Shown here: positions 1 to 5,570 of the stretch, piece by piece | Position numbering within the stretch: the stretch's first letter is position 1 | Layout of the letters: each line of letters begins with the position of its first letter | From: Clostridium sp. CAG:413 | Lineage (GTDB): Bacteria; Bacillota; Clostridia; Oscillospirales; Acutalibacteraceae | NCBI GenBank assembly: GCA_000431775.1 | Contig: FR888229.1 | Coordinates: 95,414 to 103,730, forward strand | Length of the DNA: 8,317 nt | Direction: 5' to 3' | Program-made: the position numbers and the translations under genes | The notes under the pieces: model-generated | The model's input: only the letters and a program-made list of their open reading frames with translations | Database searches by the model: none | What the model was told of the DNA's origin: nothing

Positions 1-288
1 GCCCGCCTGAACGGCGGCTTTATCTTTAATTGTCGGCTGGGTGAATATCTTGGTGTATACCTCAGCCATTTCGGAGGAGATGCTGACGAGCGAATACGGA
101 TTTGAAGCTGAGCTCTTAGCCGTCACGACGAGCGTTGCGCTCGAGGTATATTCCGGCGAATACACGCTGTAGGAGGCTATGTATATCCCCATCATCCCGA
201 TAAGCGCGGCAAGCAAAACCACCCATGCATTCATCAGCAGGTCTTTCAGAATGCTGTGCCATTCGATTATAATTTTATTCTTCTGCAT
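1..288 (-). CDS. Wzz/CpsC-type polysaccharide chain-length regulator (N-terminal 96 codons only)
   Basis: The visible part has a short cytoplasmic start, one hydrophobic segment at about residues 21-41, and then the extracytoplasmic pattern 'SPEYTSSATLVV' typical of the Wzz domain. Proteins of this family span the membrane twice, set polysaccharide chain length and, in Gram-positives, activate the partner BY-type tyrosine kinase. The ATG at 288 is chosen because the frame is open from there to the window edge. A GGGAA stretch lies just upstream inside the preceding gene, whose stop is only 3 bases away, so translation is probably coupled. It is the third gene of the leftward operon headed by the phosphatase CpsB. 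The rest of the gene, including the second membrane segment, is outside the window. I cannot see whether a kinase domain is fused or encoded next. Confidence 0.85.
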   Translation of the reverse strand, partial: MQKNKIIIEWHSILKDLLMNAWVVLLAALIGMMGIYIASYSVYSPEYTSSATLVVTAKSSASNPYSLVSISSEMAEVYTKIFTQPTIKDKAAVQAG

Positions 289-291
289 AAA

Positions 292-1113
292 TCAGTTCCC
301 CACTATAACAGTCAAAACGCTGTGACCCTCATAACCCTCTGTATCCGAAGCGTAGTAATGGACAAGATAAGTGCCGTCATTGTTGGGGTCGACCTCAGAG
401 ACCACTCTCACGGCGGGAGCTATCGCATTGCCCGAGTAATCCTCGATCGACCTCACCATTGAGGCGTAATCCGGTTGCTCGCCCTTTTTGATGTTTATCA
501 GATATTTTGTGAGATAAATCTTCGGCGCCGAGAGACTTCTGTCCTCAACAATAAGAGGCAGTTTGATATAGGACTGATCGCCCTTGCTGTTGGTAACGAC
601 GGCTTCAACGGAGAATTCGCCCGGAGTGGAGGCAACAAAGTTGCTCGAGGTGACTATCATATCCCTCGTGATATTGCCGTCAAGGCAATCGGTGGCGTAA
701 AGTATGTTGGAGACGCCGACGTTCTCATATATCGAGAAGCAAAGATCGCCGTAAAGGCCGAAAGAGGGCGAAACATAATCAGTGTAGCGTATCTTCCTTG
801 AAGCATTCGCAACGTGATTGTCGCCGTCGCACACGGCGTAGGTGACTTTGCAAACGCCCTTTTCTGTGAATTTTGAGATCGACTCAACGATAACTTTAGA
901 CGTGATGTCGCCGTCCTTATCGTCGTGAGCGGTAACGCCCTTGAGCAGATCCTCGTTTGTCGCCTTGATGCTGACGTCGAGCATATCGCCCTTGACCGTT
1001 ATTACGGGGATCGTATCGTCCCTGTTCAGCTTGTTGCTAACGAAAAAGTAAGAAAAAACTATCAGCGTCACGGCAAAAAGCGCCGAAACCGCTATTCTCA
1101 AAAACCTCATCAT
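292..1113 (-). CDS. Membrane-anchored protein with three Ig-like (DUF5011/HYR-type) domains
   Basis: This 273-residue protein has a single hydrophobic segment at about residues 5-25 preceded by arginine. It is therefore probably an uncleaved anchor with the rest outside the cell. Three beta-rich repeats of about 80 residues follow, roughly 34-112, 113-192 and 193-273. The first two carry the signature seen in DUF5011 and related Ig-like modules: 'DDKDGDIT' at 64-71 and 'DCLDGNIT' at 142-149. The third is more degenerate, with 'DYASMVRSIEDYSG' in place of that motif. Cysteines lie at 88, 95, 124 and 143. There is no enzymatic motif. The first of two adjacent ATGs is chosen because GAGGAG sits 9 bases upstream and overlaps the cpsB stop. 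A role in holding or guiding surface polysaccharide machinery is inferred from position only; the exact function is unknown. Confidence 0.8.
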   Translation of the reverse strand: MMRFLRIAVSALFAVTLIVFSYFFVSNKLNRDDTIPVITVKGDMLDVSIKATNEDLLKGVTAHDDKDGDITSKVIVESISKFTEKGVCKVTYAVCDGDNHVANASRKIRYTDYVSPSFGLYGDLCFSIYENVGVSNILYATDCLDGNITRDMIVTSSNFVASTPGEFSVEAVVTNSKGDQSYIKLPLIVEDRSLSAPKIYLTKYLINIKKGEQPDYASMVRSIEDYSGNAIAPAVRVVSEVDPNNDGTYLVHYYASDTEGYEGHSVLTVIVGN

Positions 1114-1126
1114 AGGCTATAACTCC

Positions 1127-1858
1127 TCAAAAACCGTAAATTTCTTTATTCTCTAAAACAAGGGAAGGATTAGTTTTGAACAGCATATCCGCATAATCGC
1201 GGGAATACATCACCGATATCGCCTCATGAGCGTCGGCGAGGAACGGAGTGCGTACATATGGGCTATGGGCGTCGCTCGCCACAAAATCGGCAAGCCCGTC
1301 GTCAAGCAAGCGATAAGCCGCTCTCTTTGCACGCATACCGAAGCTGCCCTTGAGGCTGCCTTTATTCACCTGAAGCAGGCAACCGAGATCTTTAAGACGC
1401 ATCGCCGCGTCATCTTCTTCGCAGACAAAGGCGTATCTCTCGGGGTGGGCAACTATCGGCACATAGCCCTCGGCTTTTATCTGACCGATCATGGCGTAAG
1501 CCTCCACGGAGTATTCGTAAAAATCAAATTCGACAAGCGCATAGCGGGAGCTGTTCAGCGTTATCAGCTTGCCCTCACGGAGCAATCCGGCAGTCTCGGT
1601 GGTCGTGAAGATCTCCTGACCGGGGTAGACCTCGATGCCGACGCCCTCCCTTTTAAGCTCGGAATTGATAAGAGCGAGCCTTGACTCCAACTCGGCGCAC
1701 CAATAGTTGCGGTAAGAGCCGGGCACGTTGCTGTGCGGGGTCGCTATCACCTTGACGGTGCCTCCCCTCTCTGCAAGGCGAAGCATTTCGACCGTCTCCG
1801 CCAAATCATCGGAGCCGTCGTCAACACCGTATAAAATATGGCAATGTATATCGACCAT
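1127..1858 (-). CDS. cpsB: CpsB/YwqE-type metal-dependent protein-tyrosine phosphatase
   Basis: This 243-residue PHP-domain enzyme is of the CpsB/CapC/YwqE family, which removes phosphate from the tyrosine-rich tail of BY-kinases and so tunes capsule or exopolysaccharide synthesis. The family's metal-binding residues can all be placed: H5 and H7 in 'DIHCH', H42 in 'ATPHS', E82 in 'GQEIF', E110 in 'VEFDF', H138 in 'HPERY', and D196 and H198 in 'SDAHS'. Length is normal for the family. The start is the ATG at 1858, because GAGGTG lies 6 bases upstream counted from GAGG. An in-frame TTG four codons earlier would overlap that site and is rejected. It is the first gene of the operon, directly behind the promoter at 1917-1945, and is followed by the Ig-like protein and the Wzz-type protein. 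No BY-kinase is visible in the window; it is probably encoded further left. Confidence 0.92.
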   Translation of the reverse strand: MVDIHCHILYGVDDGSDDLAETVEMLRLAERGGTVKVIATPHSNVPGSYRNYWCAELESRLALINSELKREGVGIEVYPGQEIFTTTETAGLLREGKLITLNSSRYALVEFDFYEYSVEAYAMIGQIKAEGYVPIVAHPERYAFVCEEDDAAMRLKDLGCLLQVNKGSLKGSFGMRAKRAAYRLLDDGLADFVASDAHSPYVRTPFLADAHEAISVMYSRDYADMLFKTNPSLVLENKEIYGF

Positions 1859-1862
1859 TCTG

Positions 1863-1868
1863 CACCTC
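1863..1868 (-). promoter_or_regulatory. Ribosome binding site of cpsB
   Basis: GAGGTG on the minus strand ends 4 bases before the ATG at 1858. It fixes the start there and excludes the upstream in-frame TTG. Confidence 0.75.
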
Positions 1869-1916
1869 AATCGGGAATTAACGGGGTTAAAAGCCCATTA
1901 GCTCATTATCTTAATT

Positions 1917-1945
1917 ATTATAATACAGTATAAAGACAAAATCAA
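1917..1945 (-). promoter_or_regulatory. Vegetative (sigma-A type) promoter of the capsule operon
   Basis: On the minus strand a TTGATT -35 box (1940-1945) and a perfect TATAAT -10 box (1917-1922) are 17 bases apart. Transcription would start near 1910 and give a leader of about 50 bases before cpsB. The -35 box shares bases with a possible sporulation promoter for sigK on the other strand. Confidence 0.8.
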
Positions 1946-1973
1946 TATTTATGCGACAAAAAATGTTCACAAT
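1943..1973 (+). promoter_or_regulatory. Possible sigma-E type promoter of sigK
   Basis: CAATATT (1943-1949) matches six of seven positions of the sigma-E -35 consensus (KMATATT). TTCACAAT (1966-1973) matches five of eight of the -10 consensus (CATACAAT). The 16-base gap is one longer than usual. In Bacillus and clostridia sigK is switched on by sigma-E with SpoIIID, which makes the position sensible, but the -10 match is weak. No good sigma-A promoter is seen on this strand between 1859 and 2086. Confidence 0.3.
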
Positions 1974-1992
1974 TCAGTAATTTGTTGGAAAT

Positions 1993-2029
1993 TGCATAAA
2001 AAAAGACGACCGATGAGGCGGTTTATGCA
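1993..2029. repeat. Inverted repeat with 8-base perfect arms in the sigK leader
   Basis: TGCATAAA at 1993-2000 and its exact complement TTTATGCA at 2022-2029 enclose 21 bases. The repeat lies between the possible sigK promoter and the sigK ribosome binding site. It could be an operator or an mRNA hairpin. The long loop and AT-rich arms make it a weak RNA stem. Confidence 0.45.
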
Positions 2030-2075
2030 TCAGTCATTTAATCATTGCCTCGAGCGGCGTCGCATATATTCAAAC

Positions 2076-2082
2076 GGGGTGA
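2076..2082 (+). promoter_or_regulatory. Ribosome binding site of sigK
   Basis: GGGGTGA ends 4 bases before the ATG at 2087. It supports that start over the in-frame ATG at 2045, which has no such site and would add residues foreign to the family. Confidence 0.75.
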
Positions 2083-2086
2083 GAAA

Positions 2087-2773
2087 ATGTTTGGATTTTT
2101 GGCACAGTTAATATCAAAGGGCTTTCTTTTTTTTGCGCTGCATATCAGGAATCCGGGGTCGTTCCCGCCTGCTCTGAGCGCTAAGGAGGAGCGAAAGCAG
2201 CTTGAACGCTATAAAAACGGCAGTGTTGAGGCGAAAAACATACTTATCGAGCACAATCTGCGGCTCGTGGCGCATATAGTCAAAAAATACTATTCGACCT
2301 CGGATGAGCAGGACGATCTGATCTCCATAGGCACGATAGGGCTGATAAAAGCAGTGAATACATTCGACGACTCGAAGAATATCAAGATCGCGACCTACGC
2401 CTCAAAGTGCATAGAGAATGAAATCCTCATGTTCATGCGGAGCAGGAAGAAATCGGCACATGACATCTCGATAAACGAGCCGATAGACACCGACGGCGAG
2501 GGAAACCCGCTCACGCTGATGGATATAATAAGCGTTGAGGACACCATCGCCGACGACATTGACCAAAAAATCAAGGTCAAAAGGCTGTATGAGCTGGTGG
2601 AGGATATGACCGATCCGAGGGAAAGGTCGATCCTGATAATGCGCTACGGTCTTTATTCGACTGACCCGATGACACAGCGCCAGATCGCGTCAAGGCTCGG
2701 CATATCGCGATCTTATGTCAGCCGCATCGAAAAGAAAGCCATTGAACGCCTGCGCGAGGGCTTTGGGGAATAA
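2087..2773 (+). CDS. sigK: RNA polymerase sporulation sigma factor pro-sigma-K
   Basis: This 228-residue sigma-70 family protein directs late mother-cell transcription during sporulation (spore coat, cortex, mother-cell lysis). Residues 1-20 form a hydrophobic pro-sequence ('MFGFLAQLISKGFLFFALHI') like that removed from B. subtilis pro-sigma-K by the membrane protease SpoIVFB. Region 2 spans about 50-120, with 'IEHNLRLVAHIVKK', 'DLISIGTIGLIK' and 'IENEIL'. The region 4 helix-turn-helix is at about 196-222, with 'LGISRSYVSRIEKK'. The 'LVAHIVKK' and 'RSYVSRIEK' forms fit sigma-K rather than sigma-E, which has 'LVVYIARK' and 'QSYISRLEK'. The reading frame is whole, so no skin-type element interrupts it. 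The gene diverges from the capsule operon and converges with secG, leaving 57 bases between the two stops. No plus-strand terminator follows directly. Confidence 0.93.
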   Translation: MFGFLAQLISKGFLFFALHIRNPGSFPPALSAKEERKQLERYKNGSVEAKNILIEHNLRLVAHIVKKYYSTSDEQDDLISIGTIGLIKAVNTFDDSKNIKIATYASKCIENEILMFMRSRKKSAHDISINEPIDTDGEGNPLTLMDIISVEDTIADDIDQKIKVKRLYELVEDMTDPRERSILIMRYGLYSTDPMTQRQIASRLGISRSYVSRIEKKAIERLREGFGE

Positions 2774-2776
2774 CGG

Positions 2777-2812
2777 AAAAAAGGCCATCCCCCTCTCACG
2801 AGGAAGACAGCC
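2777..2812 (-). terminator. Intrinsic terminator of secG
   Basis: Read on the minus strand, a 13-pair stem (arms 2800-2812 and 2783-2795) closes a GTGA tetraloop and is followed by six T (2777-2782). Four pairs are G-U wobbles on this strand only. On the plus strand they become A-C mismatches and there is no T tail, so the signal is one-directional and does not end sigK transcription. Confidence 0.87.
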
Positions 2813-2830
2813 GCTATTGCAAATCAAAAA

Positions 2831-3082
2831 TCAGCCAACGAAAAGGACGATCAGAGTTGCGACAAGGGAAAGAATGAAGAACACAGTCGCAAGGACTTTG
2901 GTGATCCTGACGAGCTTCTGCTCAACGGTTCTGCTCTTATTTTTACCGAGGAAAGTCTCGGCACCGCCTGCGATAGCGCCCGAAAGACCTGCGGAACGAC
3001 CCTCCTGGAAGAGGACGATGGCGATAAGTGCGAGCGAGGTGATGATAAGAACTATACCTAATACGATCTCATACCAATTCAT
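2831..3082 (-). CDS. secG: Preprotein translocase subunit SecG
   Basis: This 83-residue protein has two membrane segments, about 3-24 and 62-82. The loop between them carries the SecG signature ('VLFQEGRSAGLSGAIAGG' at 23-40, then 'ETFLGKNKSRT'). SecG is the small partner of SecYE in the translocon and helps SecA-driven protein export. The start is the ATG at 3082, with GGAGG 9 bases upstream at 3092-3096. An ATG further out at 3145 falls inside the -35 box of the promoter and is rejected. The gene is monocistronic by its own promoter and terminator, though read-through from the topoisomerase operon upstream is possible because no minus-strand terminator separates them. Confidence 0.94.
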   Translation of the reverse strand: MNWYEIVLGIVLIITSLALIAIVLFQEGRSAGLSGAIAGGAETFLGKNKSRTVEQKLVRITKVLATVFFILSLVATLIVLFVG

Positions 3083-3116
3083 GGTTGAAAACCTCCAAAA
3101 AATATTGTACTCACGA

Positions 3117-3145
3117 ATTTTAACACATATCAGCTGCAAATGCAA
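3117..3145 (-). promoter_or_regulatory. Sigma-A promoter of secG with extended -10
   Basis: On the minus strand a TTGCAT -35 box (3140-3145) and a TAAAAT -10 box (3117-3122) are 17 bases apart. A TG one base upstream of the -10 box makes it an extended -10. Transcription would start near 3110, about 28 bases before secG. Confidence 0.78.
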
Positions 3146-3193
3146 GATATTTTTTAAATTCTTCTGCCAAAAAATTCATTGTATCGCCGAAAA

Positions 3194-3262
3194 GCGGGCG
3201 GCAATAATAGTTTTGCAGGGAAAGTCGAATTACCGTGCGTTTGCCGACTGATTCTCCGCCGC
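3194..3262. other. Foldable spacer between secG and the topoisomerase operon, function unknown
   Basis: There are nested complementary segments: GCGG (3194-3197) with CCGC (3259-3262), CGGCAA (3199-3204) with TTGCCG (3241-3246), and GCAGGG (3215-3220) with CCGTGC (3233-3238, one mismatch). They could form one long interrupted hairpin on either strand. I recognise no riboswitch or known RNA family, and found no clear plus-strand promoter. It may be only chance pairing. Confidence 0.2.
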
Positions 3263-3302
3263 AAGCCGTTTACCGCAGCAATACAAGCGGTGAGCGGCTT
3301 TT
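3263..3302 (+). terminator. Plus-strand terminator-like hairpin beside the parC stop
   Basis: On the plus strand, arms 3263-3276 and 3287-3300 pair over all 14 positions (two G-U), with a 10-base loop and TTTT completed at 3299-3302. On the minus strand the two wobbles become C-A mismatches and the tail is GC-rich. It is therefore better suited to stop rightward transcripts than the parC transcript. There is no rightward gene nearby other than sigK. Confidence 0.5.
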
Positions 3303-3306
3303 GACT

Positions 3307-5550
3307 TTATTCAAAAGTCATCTGCTCCGCCTCATCCTCGCTGCTGAGCAGCGCACCGGCGGCGGGCAGATTCTTTGCCCTGTAGCGATAGGCTTTGGCG
3401 AATTCGCCCTCACGATATTTGCGGGCGCTCATCAGGCGCTGACCCTTTTTAAGCGTCATAACGCCGACGCCTATGGTATCCTTGGTAGTCTTGGGCAGAA
3501 TGACAGCGGTATTGAGCAGCAGATGCCTGCCCGCGCTTGAGATAACGACTATCTCCTCGTCGGCGGCAAGCTGCATAACGGCAGCAACCGGCGATTTATC
3601 GGAGAAAGCCTTTATCAGCTTCTTGCGCTTCGTTACAGTGCGGTAAGCGTCGAGGCTTACCTTGGCGGCCTTACCGTTCTCAAAGAAGAACATCATATAG
3701 CCGCTGTAATCGGAAGTGACCGCCATATACACAGGCAGCTCCCCCTCCTCCATTTCCAGCTTCGCCGCAACATAATCGCCGAGCACGCTTGCCTTGGTGT
3801 CATCAAAGTCACAGGCGCGGCTCTTATAAACCTGACACTTATTCGTAAAGAACAGCAGCTCCGACGAATTGGTCGTCTCAACGGTCTGGGCGATCTCGTC
3901 GCCGTCCTTGAGCTTCTGAGTGCCGCTCATTCGCAGCGAAAGCGGGGTTATCTTTTTGAAATATCCGCCCTTAGTGAAGAAAACGGTAACGGGGTATTCC
4001 GGGATATCCGGCTCCACTGTCTCCTCCTCCAGCTCCACCGAATAAATTATCTCGGTCTTGCGGGGCTTCGCATATTTCTTGACGACTTCTTTAAGCTCAT
4101 AGATGATTATCTGCTTTATGCGCTTGGGATTCTCCAGAATATCGTTGAGGTCTTTTATAGCCTCCTCGAGCCTGTCGATATCCTGGAGGCGTTTGAGGAT
4201 GTATTCCTTGTTGAGATGGCGTAGCTTGATCTCGGCTACATACTCCGCCTGAATCTTATCAATGCGGAAGCCTATCATCAGGTTTGGCACTACCTCGCTC
4301 TCCTCCTCGGTATTCCTGATAATGCTGATGGCTTTATCAATATCGAGCAGTATCTTTTCAAGACCTCTCAGCAGATGCAGCCTGTCGGTGGCACGCTTGA
4401 GGTCGAACGCGGTCCTGCGGCGCACGCAGCCGCTGCGGAACTCTATCCACTCGCCGAGCAGCTCACGCACTCCGAGCACCCTCGGCATACCGTTGATGAG
4501 GACATTGAAGTTGCATGAGAACGAATCCTGGAGCGGCGTTGAAGCGTAGAGCTTCTTCATCAGCTTGTCGGGATCCGTGCCGCGTTTGACGTCAATGGTT
4601 ATCTTGAGGCCGCTGAGGTCGGTCTCGTCGCGGATATCGCTTATCTCACGCAGAGAGCCTGCCTTGACCTTCTCAATTACCTTGTCGATTATCGCCTCGG
4701 AGGTCGTGGTCGGCGGTATCTCGGTTATCTCGATGCAGCTGTTTGATTTATCAAAGCTGTAGCGCGCTCTGACCTTGAAGCTGCCGCGGCCTGTATTATA
4801 AATTTCATCCATTGCCGCCTTGTCATAGACAAGCAGTCCGCCGCCTGCAAAATCAGGGGCTTTGAGGGTCTCCGAAACGTCGAATTTCGGGTCTCTGAGC
4901 AGTTCAATAGTTGTCTTACAGACCTCTTCAAGGTTAAACGAGCATATTGAGCTTGCCATACCGACCGCAATACCCGTGTTGGCGTTTACGAGCACGCTCG
5001 GGAACGTGACAGGCAGCAGAGCCGGCTCTTTCATGGAATTATCGAAGTTATCGACCATATCCACTGTGTCTTTATCAATATCGGCAAAGAGCTCGGCGCA
5101 TATCTTCTCGAGCTTCGCCTCCGTGTACCTCGAGGCAGCCCACATCATATCGCGTGAGAACGCTTTACCGAAGTTGCCCTTTGAATCCACATAAGGGTGC
5201 AGCAGCGCCTCGTAGCCCTTTGATAGGCGCACCATTGTGTCATAAATCGCGGCGTCGCCGTGGGGATTCAGCTGCATGACCTGGCCGACTATCTTTGCGG
5301 ACTTGGCCCTTGCGCCCGTGAGCAGACCCATTTTATACATCATATAGAGAATCTTGCGGTGCGAGGGCTTGAAGCCGTCTATCTCGGGGATCGCGCGGGA
5401 CATGATAACGCTCATGGCATAGGGCATGAAGTTATTCTCGATAGTATCGACAATCTTTTGATCGACCACCTCGCCCGCGCCGAAAATATGCGTCTTGTCA
5501 TCGAGCTGACGAAGTGACGAGCCTATATCTTTTTTTGACTTTTTTGCCAT
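3307..5550 (-). CDS. parC: Type IIA DNA topoisomerase subunit A, topoisomerase IV-like (ParC/GyrA family)
   Basis: This 747-residue DNA-cleaving and rejoining subunit pairs with the ATPase subunit encoded just upstream to form an A2B2 enzyme. The winged-helix/tower core is at about 35-500. Catalytic Y142 follows R141 in 'ASRYTEAKL', and the intercalating isoleucine is I194 in 'GIAVGM'. The C-terminal beta-pinwheel is at about 525-735, with repeated 'VFFTKGGYFKKI' and 'LLFFTNKCQVYKS' blades. I see no GyrA box (QRRGGKG), which argues for a topoisomerase IV-like decatenase rather than a supercoiling gyrase. The motif usually 'HPHGDS' reads 'NPHGDA' at 95-100, so alanine stands where the quinolone-contact serine (E. 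coli GyrA S83) is usual, while D104 (D87) is kept. The start has GGAG 7 bases upstream. A 20-base gap separates it from the parE-like stop. Assignment as parC rather than a second gyrA rests on motif form. Confidence 0.88.
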   Translation of the reverse strand: MAKKSKKDIGSSLRQLDDKTHIFGAGEVVDQKIVDTIENNFMPYAMSVIMSRAIPEIDGFKPSHRKILYMMYKMGLLTGARAKSAKIVGQVMQLNPHGDAAIYDTMVRLSKGYEALLHPYVDSKGNFGKAFSRDMMWAASRYTEAKLEKICAELFADIDKDTVDMVDNFDNSMKEPALLPVTFPSVLVNANTGIAVGMASSICSFNLEEVCKTTIELLRDPKFDVSETLKAPDFAGGGLLVYDKAAMDEIYNTGRGSFKVRARYSFDKSNSCIEITEIPPTTTSEAIIDKVIEKVKAGSLREISDIRDETDLSGLKITIDVKRGTDPDKLMKKLYASTPLQDSFSCNFNVLINGMPRVLGVRELLGEWIEFRSGCVRRRTAFDLKRATDRLHLLRGLEKILLDIDKAISIIRNTEEESEVVPNLMIGFRIDKIQAEYVAEIKLRHLNKEYILKRLQDIDRLEEAIKDLNDILENPKRIKQIIIYELKEVVKKYAKPRKTEIIYSVELEEETVEPDIPEYPVTVFFTKGGYFKKITPLSLRMSGTQKLKDGDEIAQTVETTNSSELLFFTNKCQVYKSRACDFDDTKASVLGDYVAAKLEMEEGELPVYMAVTSDYSGYMMFFFENGKAAKVSLDAYRTVTKRKKLIKAFSDKSPVAAVMQLAADEEIVVISSAGRHLLLNTAVILPKTTKDTIGVGVMTLKKGQRLMSARKYREGEFAKAYRYRAKNLPAAGALLSSEDEAEQMTFE

Positions 5551-5570
5551 AAAATTTCTCCGTCCGTTAA

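Noticed and set aside
1859..1870. Upstream TTG start for cpsB adding four residues
   Set aside because: The TTG is part of the GAGGTG ribosome binding site region, and the family begins at MVDIHCH.
1998..2022. Minus-strand terminator (ACCG/CGGT stem then seven T)
   Set aside because: The stem is only four pairs and is separated from the T run by four bases; no leftward gene ends nearby.
2045..2076. CATATATT at 2062-2069 as a sigma-E -10 box for sigK
   Set aside because: Transcription would start within the ribosome binding site, and there is no matching -35 box at the right distance.
2045..2086. Longer sigma-K starting at 2045
   Set aside because: It has no ribosome binding site, and the added residues precede a complete family-type pro-sequence that has its own GGGGTGA site.
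3083..3145. Longer SecG starting at 3145
   Set aside because: That ATG lies inside the -35 box of the secG promoter, and the extra residues do not resemble SecG.
3194..3262. Cyclic-di-GMP or other known riboswitch
   Set aside because: The minus strand has GGCAAAC and GCAAA fragments, but spacing and conserved core do not match, and the next leftward gene has its own promoter downstream.
3235..3540. Rightward open frame over the parC end
   Set aside because: It is a shadow of parC in another frame, has no ribosome binding site, and resembles no protein family I know.
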